Positions 33,657-44,265 are shown, counted from the stretch's first letter. The stretch: 64,000 nt of DNA from Nemophila menziesii (GCA_029959085.1 JARWIR010000018.1:17731001-17795000); one strand, 5' to 3'. Program-made: numbers and translations. Notes: generated from the sequence alone by a model not told the origin.

Positions 33657-33989
33657 TCAAAATAGTAAAGTGCACTTTTCTTCCTTTGAGACTTGCGTAA
33701 TTCCCGCTCCTCTCAAAATTGTCTTGATCCAGTTTTTATCAATATTATACATCATGTTAAAATGCAGTTTCTCTTCTTTACTTGGAATCACATCCATCTT
33801 CCGAACAAGGCACGTGATCGTAGTAGAATATTTCAAACTACAAAACAAAGTAGGAGAGACCGAAAATCGCATCACCTCCTCAAATATCACTCGTGCCACA
33901 TCCACTTCTTCTCCTCTTAAAATACAATTCAACAAAATTGCGATTTTCTTAGTTACCTCCGAGTTTCTTTGAGTTCCAAAGACATTTGC
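33657..33989 (-). pseudogene. Truncated transposon-protein ORF, joined to a LINE
   Basis: It carries 'LNCILRGEEVDVARVIFEEV' and 'LKYSTTITCLVRKMDVIPS', the C-terminal part of the same protein encoded at 52742-53254. Upstream residues are cut at 33989, where LINE endonuclease sequence begins. Confidence 0.75.
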
Positions 33990-34440
33990 CCCCTAATTTT
34001 TCAGAGGAGTTTCTATACATATTAAAGTCCTCTACGATATTCCAAGGGTGGTCAGGGTGAAATCTTTGACAATCATATATAGCTTTAAGAACATCATCTT
34101 TCATATTATCATCAGAAGGTATATAAACATAAGTAGAGCAATATTTATCATTTTTATCAGTTTGATTAAGGCAGTGTATGTAAAAGTCCGTAGCTTCAAG
34201 TATTTCTATATTAGTATTAGGCAATTTTAGAAGCGCTAAACCCCCACTGGTAGCTTTAGGGTCAATTAAACAAGCAACTTCATAGTTCATATCATTAGCA
34301 ATTTTTTTCACATAAGAAGATTTATTTTTGGTTTCAGACAGAAATATTACCTCCGGGTGATACTGAACAACGGTATCTTTGAGTGTCAGAACTGTTAGGT
34401 CCGAACCTAGACATTGACAATTCCAACTTTTGTGTCATTT
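33990..34440 (-). pseudogene. LINE endonuclease domain, N-terminal part
   Basis: The frame reads 'SWNCQCLGSDLTVLTLK', 'PEVIFLSETKNKSSYVKKIA', 'ATSGGLALLK' and 'PWNIVEDFNMYRN'. These are the WNC/WNCRG start, the catalytic Glu in LSETK, the SGG block and the GDFN motif (here EDFN) of L1 apurinic endonucleases. It is cut right after EDFN, where it meets the transposon-protein fragment at 33989, so the catalytic C-terminal His region is lost. Confidence 0.85.
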
Positions 34441-35000
34441 CTGGTTTTGGGGTTGATCTGGTTCAACCCCGCAAGACACGTTAGCCTCTTTCTTCTCTTC
34501 TTCCTCTTAATTATCCTCCACGTCTCTACCATCATTGCTTTGTTCTTCATCCATTTGGAGTTCCATTTTGTTGGTACCCATAGCTGGTGTCCATCTTGCC
34601 TTCCATATTTTTTCATTTTAGATTTTCCCCCATTTGATGGCACGCCTCTAATCTCCTCAATTATTTTCCTCTCGAAGTTTTTCGTTACCAAAATTTCCTT
34701 TAACCTCTTCCATTCTTTCATCTTCATCATCTTCATACACAAGGTAGGAATTAGTTTGGTGTGGGTTGGGATTAGGTTGTCCTTCTTTGTTGATTGGGAG
34801 GTTTGGGTTTAATTCATTGTTGTTATGGATTTGTTTTTGTGGGCTATTATTATAAGCACTTTGAAGTTGTGTATTTGGCCTGTTCGTTTGGTTTATAAAA
34901 CCAACCTTTGGTTCCGCAGATAAGGCCTGGTCCACTTCACTTTTTTTAATAGAACCAAAGGAGAGGTTGAGAGGCCCACATATGTTTGTAACTTCGTTTA

Positions 35001-36046
35001 TTATAGGCCCAATAGGGGTTTGGTCTCAGCTTCATTTATATTATTTGGACCCATGAATTGTCCAAACATATTTTCTAACTGATTAGCCACGGTATCAAAA
35101 TCCATCCGCACTACTATGTCCTTTGTCTTCTCCACTACCTCGTACACCTTGTTTTTGGTTGTATTATTTCCTACCGTTACCTTGTCCTTTCTCATAGTAC
35201 TGAGTCGAGCTCTATTGTCTTTCTTCGAATCGTTGTTGTCACTCGGTTTTCCAATCACTGAGTTTGAGTTTTGACTCCGGGTTTCCTTCATCGCCGTGAA
35301 GACAAAGTCCATTGGTTGTTCATCTAATTTTTTAAAATCTTTCTCATTTCCATGGATCCACTTACCCAATCTTTTCTTAAGCTTGATTTTATTGTTACAG
35401 TCTTCCTCTATGTGATCCAGATAACCACAAGCAAAGCGAAATTCACCCAATCTTCCAAACTTTAGTAACCCAGTGAGGCTTCTATATTCCGATAAATTGA
35501 ATTCATATGAAAAGCATAATGGTTGGTTAATATTTCATTCAATTCTAGCTCTACAATAACTTATCTCTTTGAAAGATTATATGGGTGGGAGTTGAATTTC
35601 AGTAACCTTACCAAATCTCTCTGCTATTGTTTCAACTTTTGCTTCAGAGATATAGCTTCCTGTAAGACCATGAATTTGCACCCAGATGATTGTTGTGTTG
35701 GTAGTTTCAATGGTGTAATTTTTATTCTCTTTCCATTCTTTGATGAGTATGTGTTTCCTGCTAGGTGCCATGGTCGTCTATTGAGAATGGTTTGACTATC
35801 TTCATCAGAGTTGCAGCTTATTAGGCATGAGTTGAAGCCCATTTTTTCAGTAGTGATTTCTTTTTTTAGCCCCCATGATTTGTTAACTGTTTTTCTCAAA
35901 AAATTGAAGCTGATGGGTTTGTTATTTATGATTTTAGCAAGGAGTTTTGGTTTTTCAATGGTGGCATAGATTGAGTTATGGACAGGTTTGAGAATGATTT
36001 TGTTTGGTTTCATTTTGTGTTTAACTTGAGATTTTGTTTTTTCCAT
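35001..36046 (-). pseudogene. LINE ORF1 (DUF4283 plus zinc knuckle)
   Basis: ATG at 36046. The domain reads 'LISCNSDEDSQTILNRRPWH', then continues in another frame with 'NTTIIWVQIHGLTGSYISEA' and 'IAERFGKVTEIQLPP', as in DUF4283 RNA-binding proteins of plant LINEs. It then shows 'FACGYLDHIEEDCNNKIKLK', the Cys-Cys-His-Cys knuckle. At least two frameshifts are present. ORF1 proteins coat LINE RNA; this copy is dead. Confidence 0.82.
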
Positions 36047-36283
36047 TGTGTTTGTAGGGAGTAGAGTTTTTTGGAAAGGGAAGCAAGGATGGGAGGTAGG
36101 AACAGAGAAAGATAAGAGAATAAAGAAAAGGGGAAAGGGAAGGGAAAGACTAATTTGGAAGGTAATCGGTGAGAATGAAGAAATCAGTAAGGGGATGGGA
36201 ACAAAATATGGTTTTGGTGGTGTTTTTGGTGGTGGTTGGGTGAGAGAATCCCGACATCTCTTTTTGGATTTTCTTAAAACCAA

Positions 36284-36556
36284 TAAAAATAGATGGAGAA
36301 AATAGAGATTTTGTTCTTGGTTTTGTTAAAAACTTAATTTAATTTTTTTAATACATTTTCTGATGAATAGAATTTTTGGCTATTTCTACGGTTTTTTTTA
36401 TCATATTGTGGAAAACCCGGGTCGATTTAGGAAAATCCGCCTGTACTCTTGATTCCAAATCTAACAAACCCAAAAGAAAACCCACAAACAACTTCACTCT
36501 ACCCTAATTTCCAAAACACAAAAAATTTAAAGAAACCAAAAAATTAGAAATTGAAG
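36284..36556 (+). promoter_or_regulatory. Upstream region of the PPR relic (homologous to PPR-3 promoter)
   Basis: Collinear with 56512-56789: shared 'GATGAATAG', 'TGTGGAAAACCCGGGTC', 'AACTTCACTCTACC' and 'TTCCAAAACACAAAA' blocks just before the start codon. Presumably the original promoter of the gene disrupted at 36557. Confidence 0.6.
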
Positions 36557-37072
36557 ATGAAACTGAGTAGTTCATTAAGAAAAGGAATACGAAACTGCAG
36601 GAATGGCGGCAATTGCTATTGATAAAGAAGGTAAAGTGGCCCATAGGATTGAGTCGAGATTTATTATTAGAAGTTCTATTGAAGGAGAATGTTGGGCGGT
36701 CCTTCTTGCTATGAGAAGGGCGGCTAGTTGTGATTTACGGAGTGCCTCTTTCTACTCCGACAACCTTGAACTGATTCAAGGTATTTTAAGAGAAGCAGGT
36801 ATTCGATGGCAAATTTCACCTTTCATTGCCGAAATGAAGAGCTGGTTGGCGAATTTCCCTAATTGGAAGGTCAACTTCGTTAATAGGAAGTTTAATAACG
36901 TCAGAGATCTCGCAGCTAAAAGTGCAAGACGGAACATTAATACGTCGAAATGGAAGAATGGGTCCTTAAATGAATTTTATATTTTCTTAAAATCGCTGTA
37001 TAAACGCTCTTAATGTTTACTTTTTCCTGACAAAAAAAAAAGTAGTTCATTAATTGGGTGGAATCTGATCTA
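36557..37072 (+). pseudogene. Relic 5' end of an RFL-PPR gene split by a LINE
   Basis: The ATG at 36557 begins the same first codons as the four PPR genes. After eight codons a LINE fragment intervenes (36579-37040). The coding sequence resumes at 37054 with 'TTGGGTGGAATCTGATCT', so the reconstructed start would read like the others through 'GWNLI'. It then stops matching at about 37072. No other part of this gene remains before PPR-1 begins 300 bp later. This is a fifth PPR locus reduced to 13 or so codons. Confidence 0.9.
36579..37040 (+). mobile_element. 5'-truncated LINE insertion with 13-bp target duplication
   Basis: Flanked by AGTAGTTCATTAA at 36566-36578 and 37041-37053, with an A tail at 37032-37040. 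The only content is an RNase H-like domain end (frame 36603-37013: 'SSIEGECWAVLLAMRRAA', 'SFYSDNLELIQGI', 'VNRKFNNVRDLAAKSARR'), as in plant LINE RVT_3 tails. Target-primed reverse transcription explains the truncation and tail. Confidence 0.95.
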
Positions 37073-37376
37073 AACATGCTTTAAGAAAAAATTGTATTTG
37101 ACTTTCCATTCTATTAAAATGATAAAGAGTGGTTGTCCAACCACATGTACAATATTCCGCAAGTTCTATTTCATTTCCTATTCTATTAAAATTGTAAAGA
37201 GTGGTTGGACTTAGCCCAACCACATGTACATCGCTTTAACACCCAAAACATCCTCCCTTTCTTTCTTAACCACAGTAATACTCCAAAAACCAAACCAAAA
37301 CCCTAATAACAACTTCACTCTACCTTAATTTCCAAAACAAAAAAATTTAAAGAAACCGAAAAATTAGGAATTGAAG
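37073..37376 (+). promoter_or_regulatory. PPR-1 upstream region with a site II-type element
   Basis: Contains a partial tandem repeat ('CTATTAAAATGATAAAGAGTGG' at about 37112 and 'CTATTAAAATTGTAAAGAGTGG' at about 37183), each followed by a CCAACCACATGTAC block. AGCCCA at 37213-37218 (TGGGCT on the minus strand) resembles the site II element common in plant promoters of mitochondrial-function genes. The last 80 bp are conserved in all PPR copies. Confidence 0.5.
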
Positions 37377-39146
37377 ATGAAACTGAGTAGTTCATTAATT
37401 GGGTGGAATCTGATCTGCTATAGATCGTCTCGTTCTTACTTGAACAAAATTGGTAACCCTTTTACCCAATTCTGTTATAATTCATTTTCATCTTATTCTT
37501 ATAAATATGATTTTGAAAAAGATATCAATAATGTTGAAGACGCTCGTTTCGCACTGTATCGAATGGATCGAATGCGACCTAAGCCTTCTATTAAATGCTA
37601 TAATAAGCTATTAGCCGTCGTTGTAAAGAAGATGAAACAACACTCTGCTGCTATTTCTCTTTTCAAAGAAATGCGTATGTTAGGTGTTCCAATAAATGTC
37701 TATACGATGAATATAGCTATAAATTGTTACCGCTCTTTAAAAAAAAGCAATCTGGGTTTTGCGGTATTAGGTTGTCTCTTCAAATGTGGTTATGTTCCTA
37801 ATGTGGTTACGTATAACACCCTGATGAAGGGCCTCTTTGGTGAAGATAGAGGTAAAGAGGCTGTAGAGTTGTTTCAAAGGTTAATGAGGGAAAAACTTTG
37901 TGAGCCGTGTGAATTTACTTTTGCTATTGTGCTAAATGGGCTTTGTAAACATGGACATACACTTAAGGCTCTTGAATTGCTAAGAGTATTTGAAAAAAGG
38001 GAGATTTCTAAACCTGACATCCAATCTTATAACCCCATTGTTGATTGTCTATGCAAGGATAGCATGGTTGATGATGCTGTTAAATTATTTTCTGAGATGA
38101 AAGATAAGGGCATATATCCAACTGTTGTGACTTATAATTCGTTGATCCATGGATTGTGTAAGTTTGAGAGGAAGGAAGAGGCTAAAATGTTATTGATTGA
38201 GATGTTGGAACATAAAATTCTTCCAGATATATATACATTTAACATATTGGTTGATTCACATGGTAAGGAAGGCTTAGTCGAAGAAGCACAAGCATTTGTA
38301 GAAGTCATGATTGAAAGAGGCATAAAACCCGATGTTGTTACTTATAATGCATTGATAGATGCACATTGTTTACGTGGCGAAATGGAAGAAGCTGTGGAGG
38401 TATTAGCTATCATGATAGCTAGAGGCTGTGATCCTAACATTCTAACATATAACAGTTTACTCAATGGTTTGGTGAAGAAAGAATGGGTTGATAAGGCTTT
38501 TCAACTTTTTCAAGATATTCCTTCAAAGAGACTGCAACCTGATACTGTTACATACAGCACTATGATACAAGGGTTGTTTCAGAAGGGTAGATGTGTCATT
38601 GCACAGAAATTATTCAAGAAGATGAAATCTGAGGCCGAGGGAGTAAGTCCTGACTTTGTTACATATGGAATAATGTTAAACGGATTGTGCAATAATGGAA
38701 GTCTTAAGGAGGCTATATCTTTATTAAACTCCATGGAAAATAGCAATGTAACTCCTAACATTGTCATGTATACTACTATTATTCATGGATTATGTAAAGA
38801 CAGACAAGTTGATGCTGCAATTGACATTTTTTACAAGCTATCCTACAAAGGTTTGCAGCCTGATATATGTACCCATAATACCATTATAGGTGGACTTTGC
38901 CACAAAGGAATGTTTGAAGATGCAAAAGAGTGGATTTCAAGTATGAAGAAAAAAGGTTTCTCCCCGGATAGTGTGACCTACAATGTTATTATCCGGGGGT
39001 TTCTAAAGAAAAAAAAGTATGAAGAAGCAATTGAATGGGTTAAGGAAATGAGAAAACATGGTTTTTCAGTGGATGCAACTACTTATGAAATGATATATAA
39101 ACATCCTAAGTTTCTTGATATGATTTTAACAGATGTAAACTTTTAA
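37377..39146 (+). CDS. RFL-type P-class PPR protein 1 (589 aa)
   Basis: Predicted mitochondrial RNA-binding protein of the Restorer-of-fertility-like clade. The start is the ATG at 37377; the in-frame TTG six bases earlier is not a start. Residues 1-45 are rich in Ser, Tyr, Asn and Arg with no acidic residues before about 45, like a mitochondrial presequence. A half repeat with 'DARFALYRMDRMRPKPS', typical of RFL proteins, is followed by 14 P-type repeats of about 35 residues (about 72-566; for example 'VVTYNSLIHGLCK') and a short tail 'FLDMILTDVNF'. There is no DYW, E or SMR domain, so stable binding or cleavage-block roles are expected rather than editing. Position 5/35 pairs by repeat: NN, NN, NC, AD, NT, ND, ND, NN, ND, SD, GN, TD, ND, ND. 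Single exon, full length, apparently intact. It is the closest relative of PPR-3. Confidence 0.93.
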   Translation: MKLSSSLIGWNLICYRSSRSYLNKIGNPFTQFCYNSFSSYSYKYDFEKDINNVEDARFALYRMDRMRPKPSIKCYNKLLAVVVKKMKQHSAAISLFKEMRMLGVPINVYTMNIAINCYRSLKKSNLGFAVLGCLFKCGYVPNVVTYNTLMKGLFGEDRGKEAVELFQRLMREKLCEPCEFTFAIVLNGLCKHGHTLKALELLRVFEKREISKPDIQSYNPIVDCLCKDSMVDDAVKLFSEMKDKGIYPTVVTYNSLIHGLCKFERKEEAKMLLIEMLEHKILPDIYTFNILVDSHGKEGLVEEAQAFVEVMIERGIKPDVVTYNALIDAHCLRGEMEEAVEVLAIMIARGCDPNILTYNSLLNGLVKKEWVDKAFQLFQDIPSKRLQPDTVTYSTMIQGLFQKGRCVIAQKLFKKMKSEAEGVSPDFVTYGIMLNGLCNNGSLKEAISLLNSMENSNVTPNIVMYTTIIHGLCKDRQVDAAIDIFYKLSYKGLQPDICTHNTIIGGLCHKGMFEDAKEWISSMKKKGFSPDSVTYNVIIRGFLKKKKYEEAIEWVKEMRKHGFSVDATTYEMIYKHPKFLDMILTDVNF

Positions 39147-39739
39147 TTAAATTTACAGTCTCTTCATGGCTCTGTACCAATCTGTAGTCACCTTATTCAG
39201 TAAAAGATTTTCAGGTTTCAAATCAGGATTAATTGAATTAATTAGTTATGTCCTTTATTTTATGTTTTAATGCAAGTTTTAGTATTTGTATTGAGGGATA
39301 TTAGTTTACAAATGTTGAACTTTTAATTATTTTTGTAGCAAATGTTATCTGGTATCAAAACGAGTAACCAAGCAGTGAAAAATGAAATTTAGTGTTGTTT
39401 CTCAGTTTTAGTGAATAATGTCTACATAGTGTGTCTACAAGGAATTCTCTTAGCTGGATCAAATGATCAAATATGAGCACACAGTTGCAACAAATCTACG
39501 AACACTCGACCAGACCACAAAGATAAATGAGAAAATTGAATTCCTCCCTCGGTAAATTATATTAATAATTTTTACTTCTCATAAAATTTTCAAATCTTCA
39601 CGGCTCCTCAAACTTTTTCTAATTTATTTCATTAACCTTTTATTTATTTTATTTATATAAATATTTTGTAGCATCTACTGCGTCGTCTTATTCCAGAATC
39701 CTTTTAACGGCCCATGCCCCAAGGGTTAGGAGGATATCG
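39147..39739 (+). other. PPR-1 3' flank with the first copy of a direct repeat
   Basis: 39163-39428 recurs at 40105-40390 ('TCTTCATGGCTCTGTACCAATC...TTTTAGTGAATAATGTCTAC'). The PPR-3 flank has only one copy (58570-58840). No gene is seen. Confidence 0.7.
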
Positions 39740-40100
39740 ATTGGATTTGGCTTTGATTACTACAAAAATGATTTCAAGTTTGTTAATTTTGTCTCTTAGT
39801 ACTATGAGTGAGATGACTTTCCTGAACAAATTGAACGTGGCCTTTGTGGAATGCTACACCAGAGTTATGTCTATTGGTTTACCTGGAGAGACGACAAGAT
39901 TTGCATCCTTTCTTACAATATGAGCGAAGATCCACTTCAATATGTAATGCTTTTTGTGAATAATAATGACGAGAAGTTTCAAGGAACCTGAAGGTGTATT
40001 AGGGTCATAAATGATTGTTTAACAATATATGCAGGGTTTGTAAGGTTGGACCTTTAACTAGAATGCTTGATCCTCTATTGATTTGGAATAGTTGATGTTT
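39740..40100 (+). pseudogene. F-box-associated (FBA) domain fragment
   Basis: Translation from 39740 gives 'IGFGFDYYKNDFKFVNFVS', a gap with stops, then 'GLCGMLHQSYVYWFTWRDDK', 'ICILSYNMSEDPLQ' and 'RVINDCLTIYAGF'. This is the order of an F-box-associated domain ('GFGYD...DYKVV', 'G.LYWL', 'I.SFDMS.E.F', 'L...L.V'). Stops and short length make it a fragment. It lies between the two copies of the direct repeat and is absent from the PPR-3 flank, so it came with an insertion or duplication. Confidence 0.7.
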
Positions 40101-40104
40101 TTCA

Positions 40105-42891
40105 TCAAACAATCTCTTCATGGCTCTGTACCAATCTGTAGTCACCTTATTCAGTAAAAGATTTTCAGGTTTTAAATGAGGATTAATTGAATTAGTTATG
40201 TCCTTTATTTTATGTTTTAATGCAAGTTTTAGTATTTGTATTGAGGGATATTATGCTATACATTATCTCAACTGTTGAACTTTTAATTATTATTTTTGTA
40301 GCAAATGTTATCTGGTATCAAAACGAGTAAGCAAGCAGTGAAAAATGAAATTTAGTGTTGCTTCTCAGTTTTAGTGAATAATGTCTACAAGGACTTAAAA
40401 GTAATTCCAAGAAGTAGACTATATCTTTCCTGTTAAGCTGTGGAAATTATGAGGTCCTATAGCTAAATATATGTGATATGTCAGTTCATAAGATACATTC
40501 ATTTCTTCTTTTCTGGCTGTGAAATTTACAATCTCTCAGTTATTTGATGCCAAGATTTAATGCAGTTAAAAGATTATAAACACATATTTAGCTGATTCTT
40601 TGGTGTTTATTGTGTATTGTGTAGTTATATCTGGTAATTCAGGGATGGTAAATCATATAATGTTGTTCCTGGGATTCTTACAACCTCTTCAGCAATTAGG
40701 AACCAAAATGCTGTTCCAAGACTTGGGTTTACTCCTATACTAGGAAATGTGGGCCCGTGGACTTGCTTAAGTATTTATCTGCAAACGGTGGCTCGGGAAA
40801 TTTAAATGTTAGTTCAGTGAACTTATATAGCCTGTTTAGAATTTGCAAAATTTACCACTTTTTCCTGAATATTTTATTCATATTAATGTCTTGAAATGGT
40901 TGTCACTTGAATTTGTGCAATCTTTATTTTTAACTTTCTCTAAATACAATAGGTTCGTAATTGCCTCATCTTGTTTAGATTGAATGTTGCTTGGAACACA
41001 ACATATAACAAAAGTTAAATAGCATTTCATCTAGTTTTTTATTGTGTCATTTTGTCCATTTCTTTTTTAATTTCTTTAATTTTATGATATTAGTCTTATT
41101 AGCTATGTTAGCAGATATCTGAAAGTAAAGGTGTAGATGAACCATGGAAACAATAATCATCGTCCAAGAAACATTAATTTTAACAAAAATGTTCACACAG
41201 TGAAGGTGAAAATACACATAGTATTGGCACATAGGGAAAGCGCAGAGCTTTTTTTTACTAATCCTAAATACTATCCACCCAAAGGACCAATCAATAATAC
41301 ACATCGATCTTATATTAAATATGCATAAAGAATAACGAGGAGATTTAACGAAAAAAAAATTAAAAATAACGTGAAGATTTAACGAGGGATATTTAAGAAG
41401 AGGAAATTACTTTTTCCAGCCTCAATTCCCAAACATTAATAAAATACATCCAAACTGAAAAAATCCTAATTATATCCAATTCCTAACTTTCTGTTTAGGT
41501 TCTTCTCTATTTTACCCTTCCCCGTGATGGGGATGGACCCGCGACGTTTTTCGCAACAGTTTTTAACTTGCCTATTATAGTAACTCAACTCCCATACTGG
41601 TACATACCCATAACTCGATGGGGTTGCACCTATATTGTATATAACCAAACAAAAACAGCTAACATTGTTAATCTCCTGGCCCCTTCAACACTAACCCAAG
41701 AACACATGATTCAACTACCTGGCCCATCAACACACATAGTACAAGATCATGTACACAAAAAAACTCCAAAAATATCTGCAGAAGCTGTGTTTTAACAATG
41801 AATTGCAATGAACAACTTGGTGTTTTGATTTAGTTAAACAATGACAAAAAAAATCCTTTTTCAATACTTCAATTCAAACAACACTGAATTACTAAAATAC
41901 CATACAACAATGAATTACTAAATCAGATAGGAATAAAGGCATCACGGGGCTGGACTTCACTTCACGGGGCTGGAACTCGATCTGGGCTGCTGCTAGTAAT
42001 GGTCAATTCGGTGGTGAAGATAAAAAATTCAAATGAGCACTGGACCCATGGTTGTATTGCCCATGGTGGTGAAGAGATGGCTATTGATTTCCCGATGGGT
42101 TGTCCCATTGCTTGACTTGCCTCGACAGGCTGTACTCACCACGCTGTTCTTCTTGGGCTAGACCCATGGTGGGTATCTCCGTTCAGCAAGCTTCTTTTCG
42201 GCACTGGCTATTGTCCCAGTGGGGTGGGCTGGGTGATGAAGGTGAGAGGTGAAGCTGGGGTGGCTTTTGATTCCCCCGTACCATATGGTGAAGCTGAGGG
42301 TGATGGCGGGGTTCGATGGGGTGGGTGTGGAACGGCAGGGTTCTAGTGTTGATGATGGTGGTGAAGACGATGGTGATATTGCCGATGGTGGTGGCCCAGG
42401 GGTTCACGAGGGTTTCAGTCTTGGGTCGGCTCCATATACTTGATAAGTTGATTGTTGATGGGCTAGACCACGATTCAATTGGATTCGAAGCTGCTGATGG
42501 GCCGACCACTAGTAACACCATTGATGCTTTTACTGGACAATTGGATTCGAAGCTGTGAAAATTGGATCTGCTGCTGTTGATGGTGGCGGCGCAGAGATGG
42601 ACGGAGGAGGTCAGGGTCTGCTGTTGATGAAGATTGTGGGTGGTGATGGTGCTGAAGACGGTGGTTCTGGGTAGGTAGGGATGGTGGTGGCGCGAGGGCT
42701 CAAGGGGTGGAGTGGGATGGCTAGCAAAAGAGAACAAGGAGAGAGAAAGGGCAAGTGGTGGTAGGTGATGCAGTAGTACTGTTAGATTGTAGGGGGCGGT
42801 GATGAAGAATCACTGCATTTCATTATTTTTCTAATCCAAGCACCAAATATATGTAATCGTTTAATAAAATTCTTTCATCTATTTTTATAGA
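40105..42891. other. Intergenic, duplicated in the PPR-3/PPR-4 interval
   Basis: Collinear with 58570-61227. The minus frame 42183-42737 (His/Pro/Ser/Thr-rich, 184 codons) and short frames near 41137 and 41568 occur in both copies, but I recognise no family. The equivalent of the 59036-59293 minus frame is broken here (about 40600-40830). Confidence 0.5.
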
Positions 42892-43734
42892 GGAAATACC
42901 CCCTTTACCCCTTGGTTTTTGGCCCGATTGACAGGTTACCCCTCATTGTTTAAAATGCGACGGGATACCCCTTAATTTTTGTTTCCATGACTCGTTGCCC
43001 CTTGTTAACGTTTTCCGTCCAAAAACACCGTTAAGTGTCACGTGCGTGGCACATGTTCGCTTTTTTTAATATTTTTCTATTCTTAATCCTAATCAAACAA
43101 TTAATTATCTTAAACTCAGTTTTTAAAAAAGGCTAAATAGATATTTAATAATAGTTTTAATATTATTAAATATATAATAAAATAAACCCCCCACCCCCTC
43201 CCCACCCCGAACCCCCCTTCCCCTCTTCTTCTTCGTTTTCCCGTTCTTCTTCTTCGCCTCCAAAGTTAAACTGTATGCTTTTCACCTCATCCTTTATCCA
43301 CCATATTGTCTGGCGATTAAGTACGAAAATTAAACCTCTTCACCTCCTCTTTTATTCACTACCATTGCTCCATCCACCACGCAACCATTCCGGTGATAAA
43401 GCAAGCAATTCCGGCAATAAAGCAAGTAATTTTCCGAGCATCATCCACTCCGTCCTCCCGATATTTATTCGAACGACAAAGCTTCGAGCTCCCGACGCTA
43501 TTCCACGGTTCCATTGTCCCGCCTCTGTTCCACAGTTCCATTCACCCATCTGCTGTTCCATTCTCCCGTCGGATTCCACTCAATCCCCGCCGTTCCATTC
43601 TCTCTCCGAAGTCCACTCAATCCCTGCCGAGTATTGGGTATTTGTTTCTTCAGCTTTTTCTTCATGAGGTTGCTCAAAAAAGTATTGTGTATTAGATAGT
43701 TGAGCATTTTCTTGAAAAAATTCAGTATTGGCTT

Positions 43735-43911
43735 GATAGACAGTACCAAATCCACCTTTCCCGAGTTTATTTGCTAAATGAAAACCATTTGTTGCGTTTG
43801 AGACCATTTTGAAATCAAATAATGGTAGGTCATCAACACTTGGGGATGTTGCGTTTGAGACCATTTCGAAATCAAATAATGGTAGGTCATCAAAAATGTC
43901 TGGGGATGATT
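43735..43911 (-). pseudogene. S-locus-type receptor kinase fragment (start of kinase domain)
   Basis: Minus-strand frame reads 'DDLPLFDFKMVSNATNGFHL' followed by 'ANKLGKGGFGTVYQ', the juxtamembrane segment and glycine-rich ATP loop of G-type lectin S-receptor-like kinases. The 'DDLPLFDF.MVSNAT' part is present twice in tandem. The sequence leaves the kinase right after the loop, so no catalytic residues exist. It is a captured exon piece, not a gene. Confidence 0.82.
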
Positions 43912-43932
43912 GTTGCGTTGCCCCTGTTGTTG

Positions 43933-44265
43933 GACGAGTTTACAAGCTACGGGATGATTGTGAATAGATTTAAATAACTCGAGAAAGATTATGTCGAATA
44001 TTGCCAGAATGTCTAGGGAAGGAGAGCGATTCTTATTGGTCCTTTATTGTTATCCAATTCCGAAGCTCAAGATACAGACCACGAATGTGTTAAATGGCTC
44101 GATTTGAAGAAACCAAATTCTGTAATCTATGTTTGTTTCGGGAGTATAGCGCTCTTAAGTGCTTCTCAATTGAACGCCGAAGATGAAGAGAAATGGTTAC
44201 CGACAAGATTTGACGAAAGAATGAAAGAAAGGGGGTCGATTGCGCGGATCCGCTTGTGTAGTAGA
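43933..44265 (+). pseudogene. UDP-glucosyltransferase (UGT73-like) fragment
   Basis: Frame reads 'DEFTSYGMIVNRFK', stop, 'LEKDYVEYCQNV', stop, 'GRRAILIGPLLLSNSE', 'DHECVKWLDLKKPNSVIYVC', 'FGSIALLSASQL', then after an internal deletion 'EDEEKWLPTRFDERMKERGS'. This order matches plant UGT73 glucosyltransferases up to just before the PSPG box. Two in-frame stops and the missing segment after SASQL show it is dead. It lies on the opposite strand to the kinase piece inside the same MULE. Confidence 0.85.

Larger units (their letters stand above)
21771..33989. repeat. Segmental duplicate of the region downstream of PPR-2
   Basis: This block is collinear with 46343-53074: PPR 3' end, its downstream DNA, the decayed copia, and the gypsy-like LTR with a transposon-protein ORF. 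Differences are a ~2.3 kb deletion (equivalent of 47728-49994, including the copia LTR), a solo LTR at 24492-26055 and an LTR element at 26651-32801. Both outer junctions are abrupt: the left one with the tandem LTR element, the right one with a LINE. Confidence 0.85.
33990..36283 (-). mobile_element. 5' half of an L1-type LINE
   Basis: From about 36283 down: ORF1 with a DUF4283-type domain and a CCHC-like knuckle, a linker, then ORF2 start with the apurinic endonuclease domain, broken at 33990. RT is absent. Together with the 3' half at 9747-11877 (same strand, compatible order) it may be a single LINE split by the 22-kb mosaic. The right flank (from about 36285) matches the DNA at the right end of the MITE at 56511. 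Confidence 0.85.

Noticed and set aside
37371..37376. Start of PPR-1 six bases upstream
   Set aside because: The codon at 37371 is TTG, not ATG. The first true ATG is 37377. The same applies to PPR-2 (44818) and PPR-3 (56784).
42183..42737. 184-codon minus-strand frame and its plus-strand shadows
   Set aside because: Pro/Ser/His/Thr-biased composition, no recognisable motif, and frames open on both strands. It is duplicated with the block (60519-60857) but truncated there, so I do not call it a gene.
43275..43667. 130-codon plus frame and overlapping frames between the MULE arms
   Set aside because: A repetitive 'TTCCATT.TCCCG' tract gives open frames on both strands; only the kinase and UGT pieces show family motifs.
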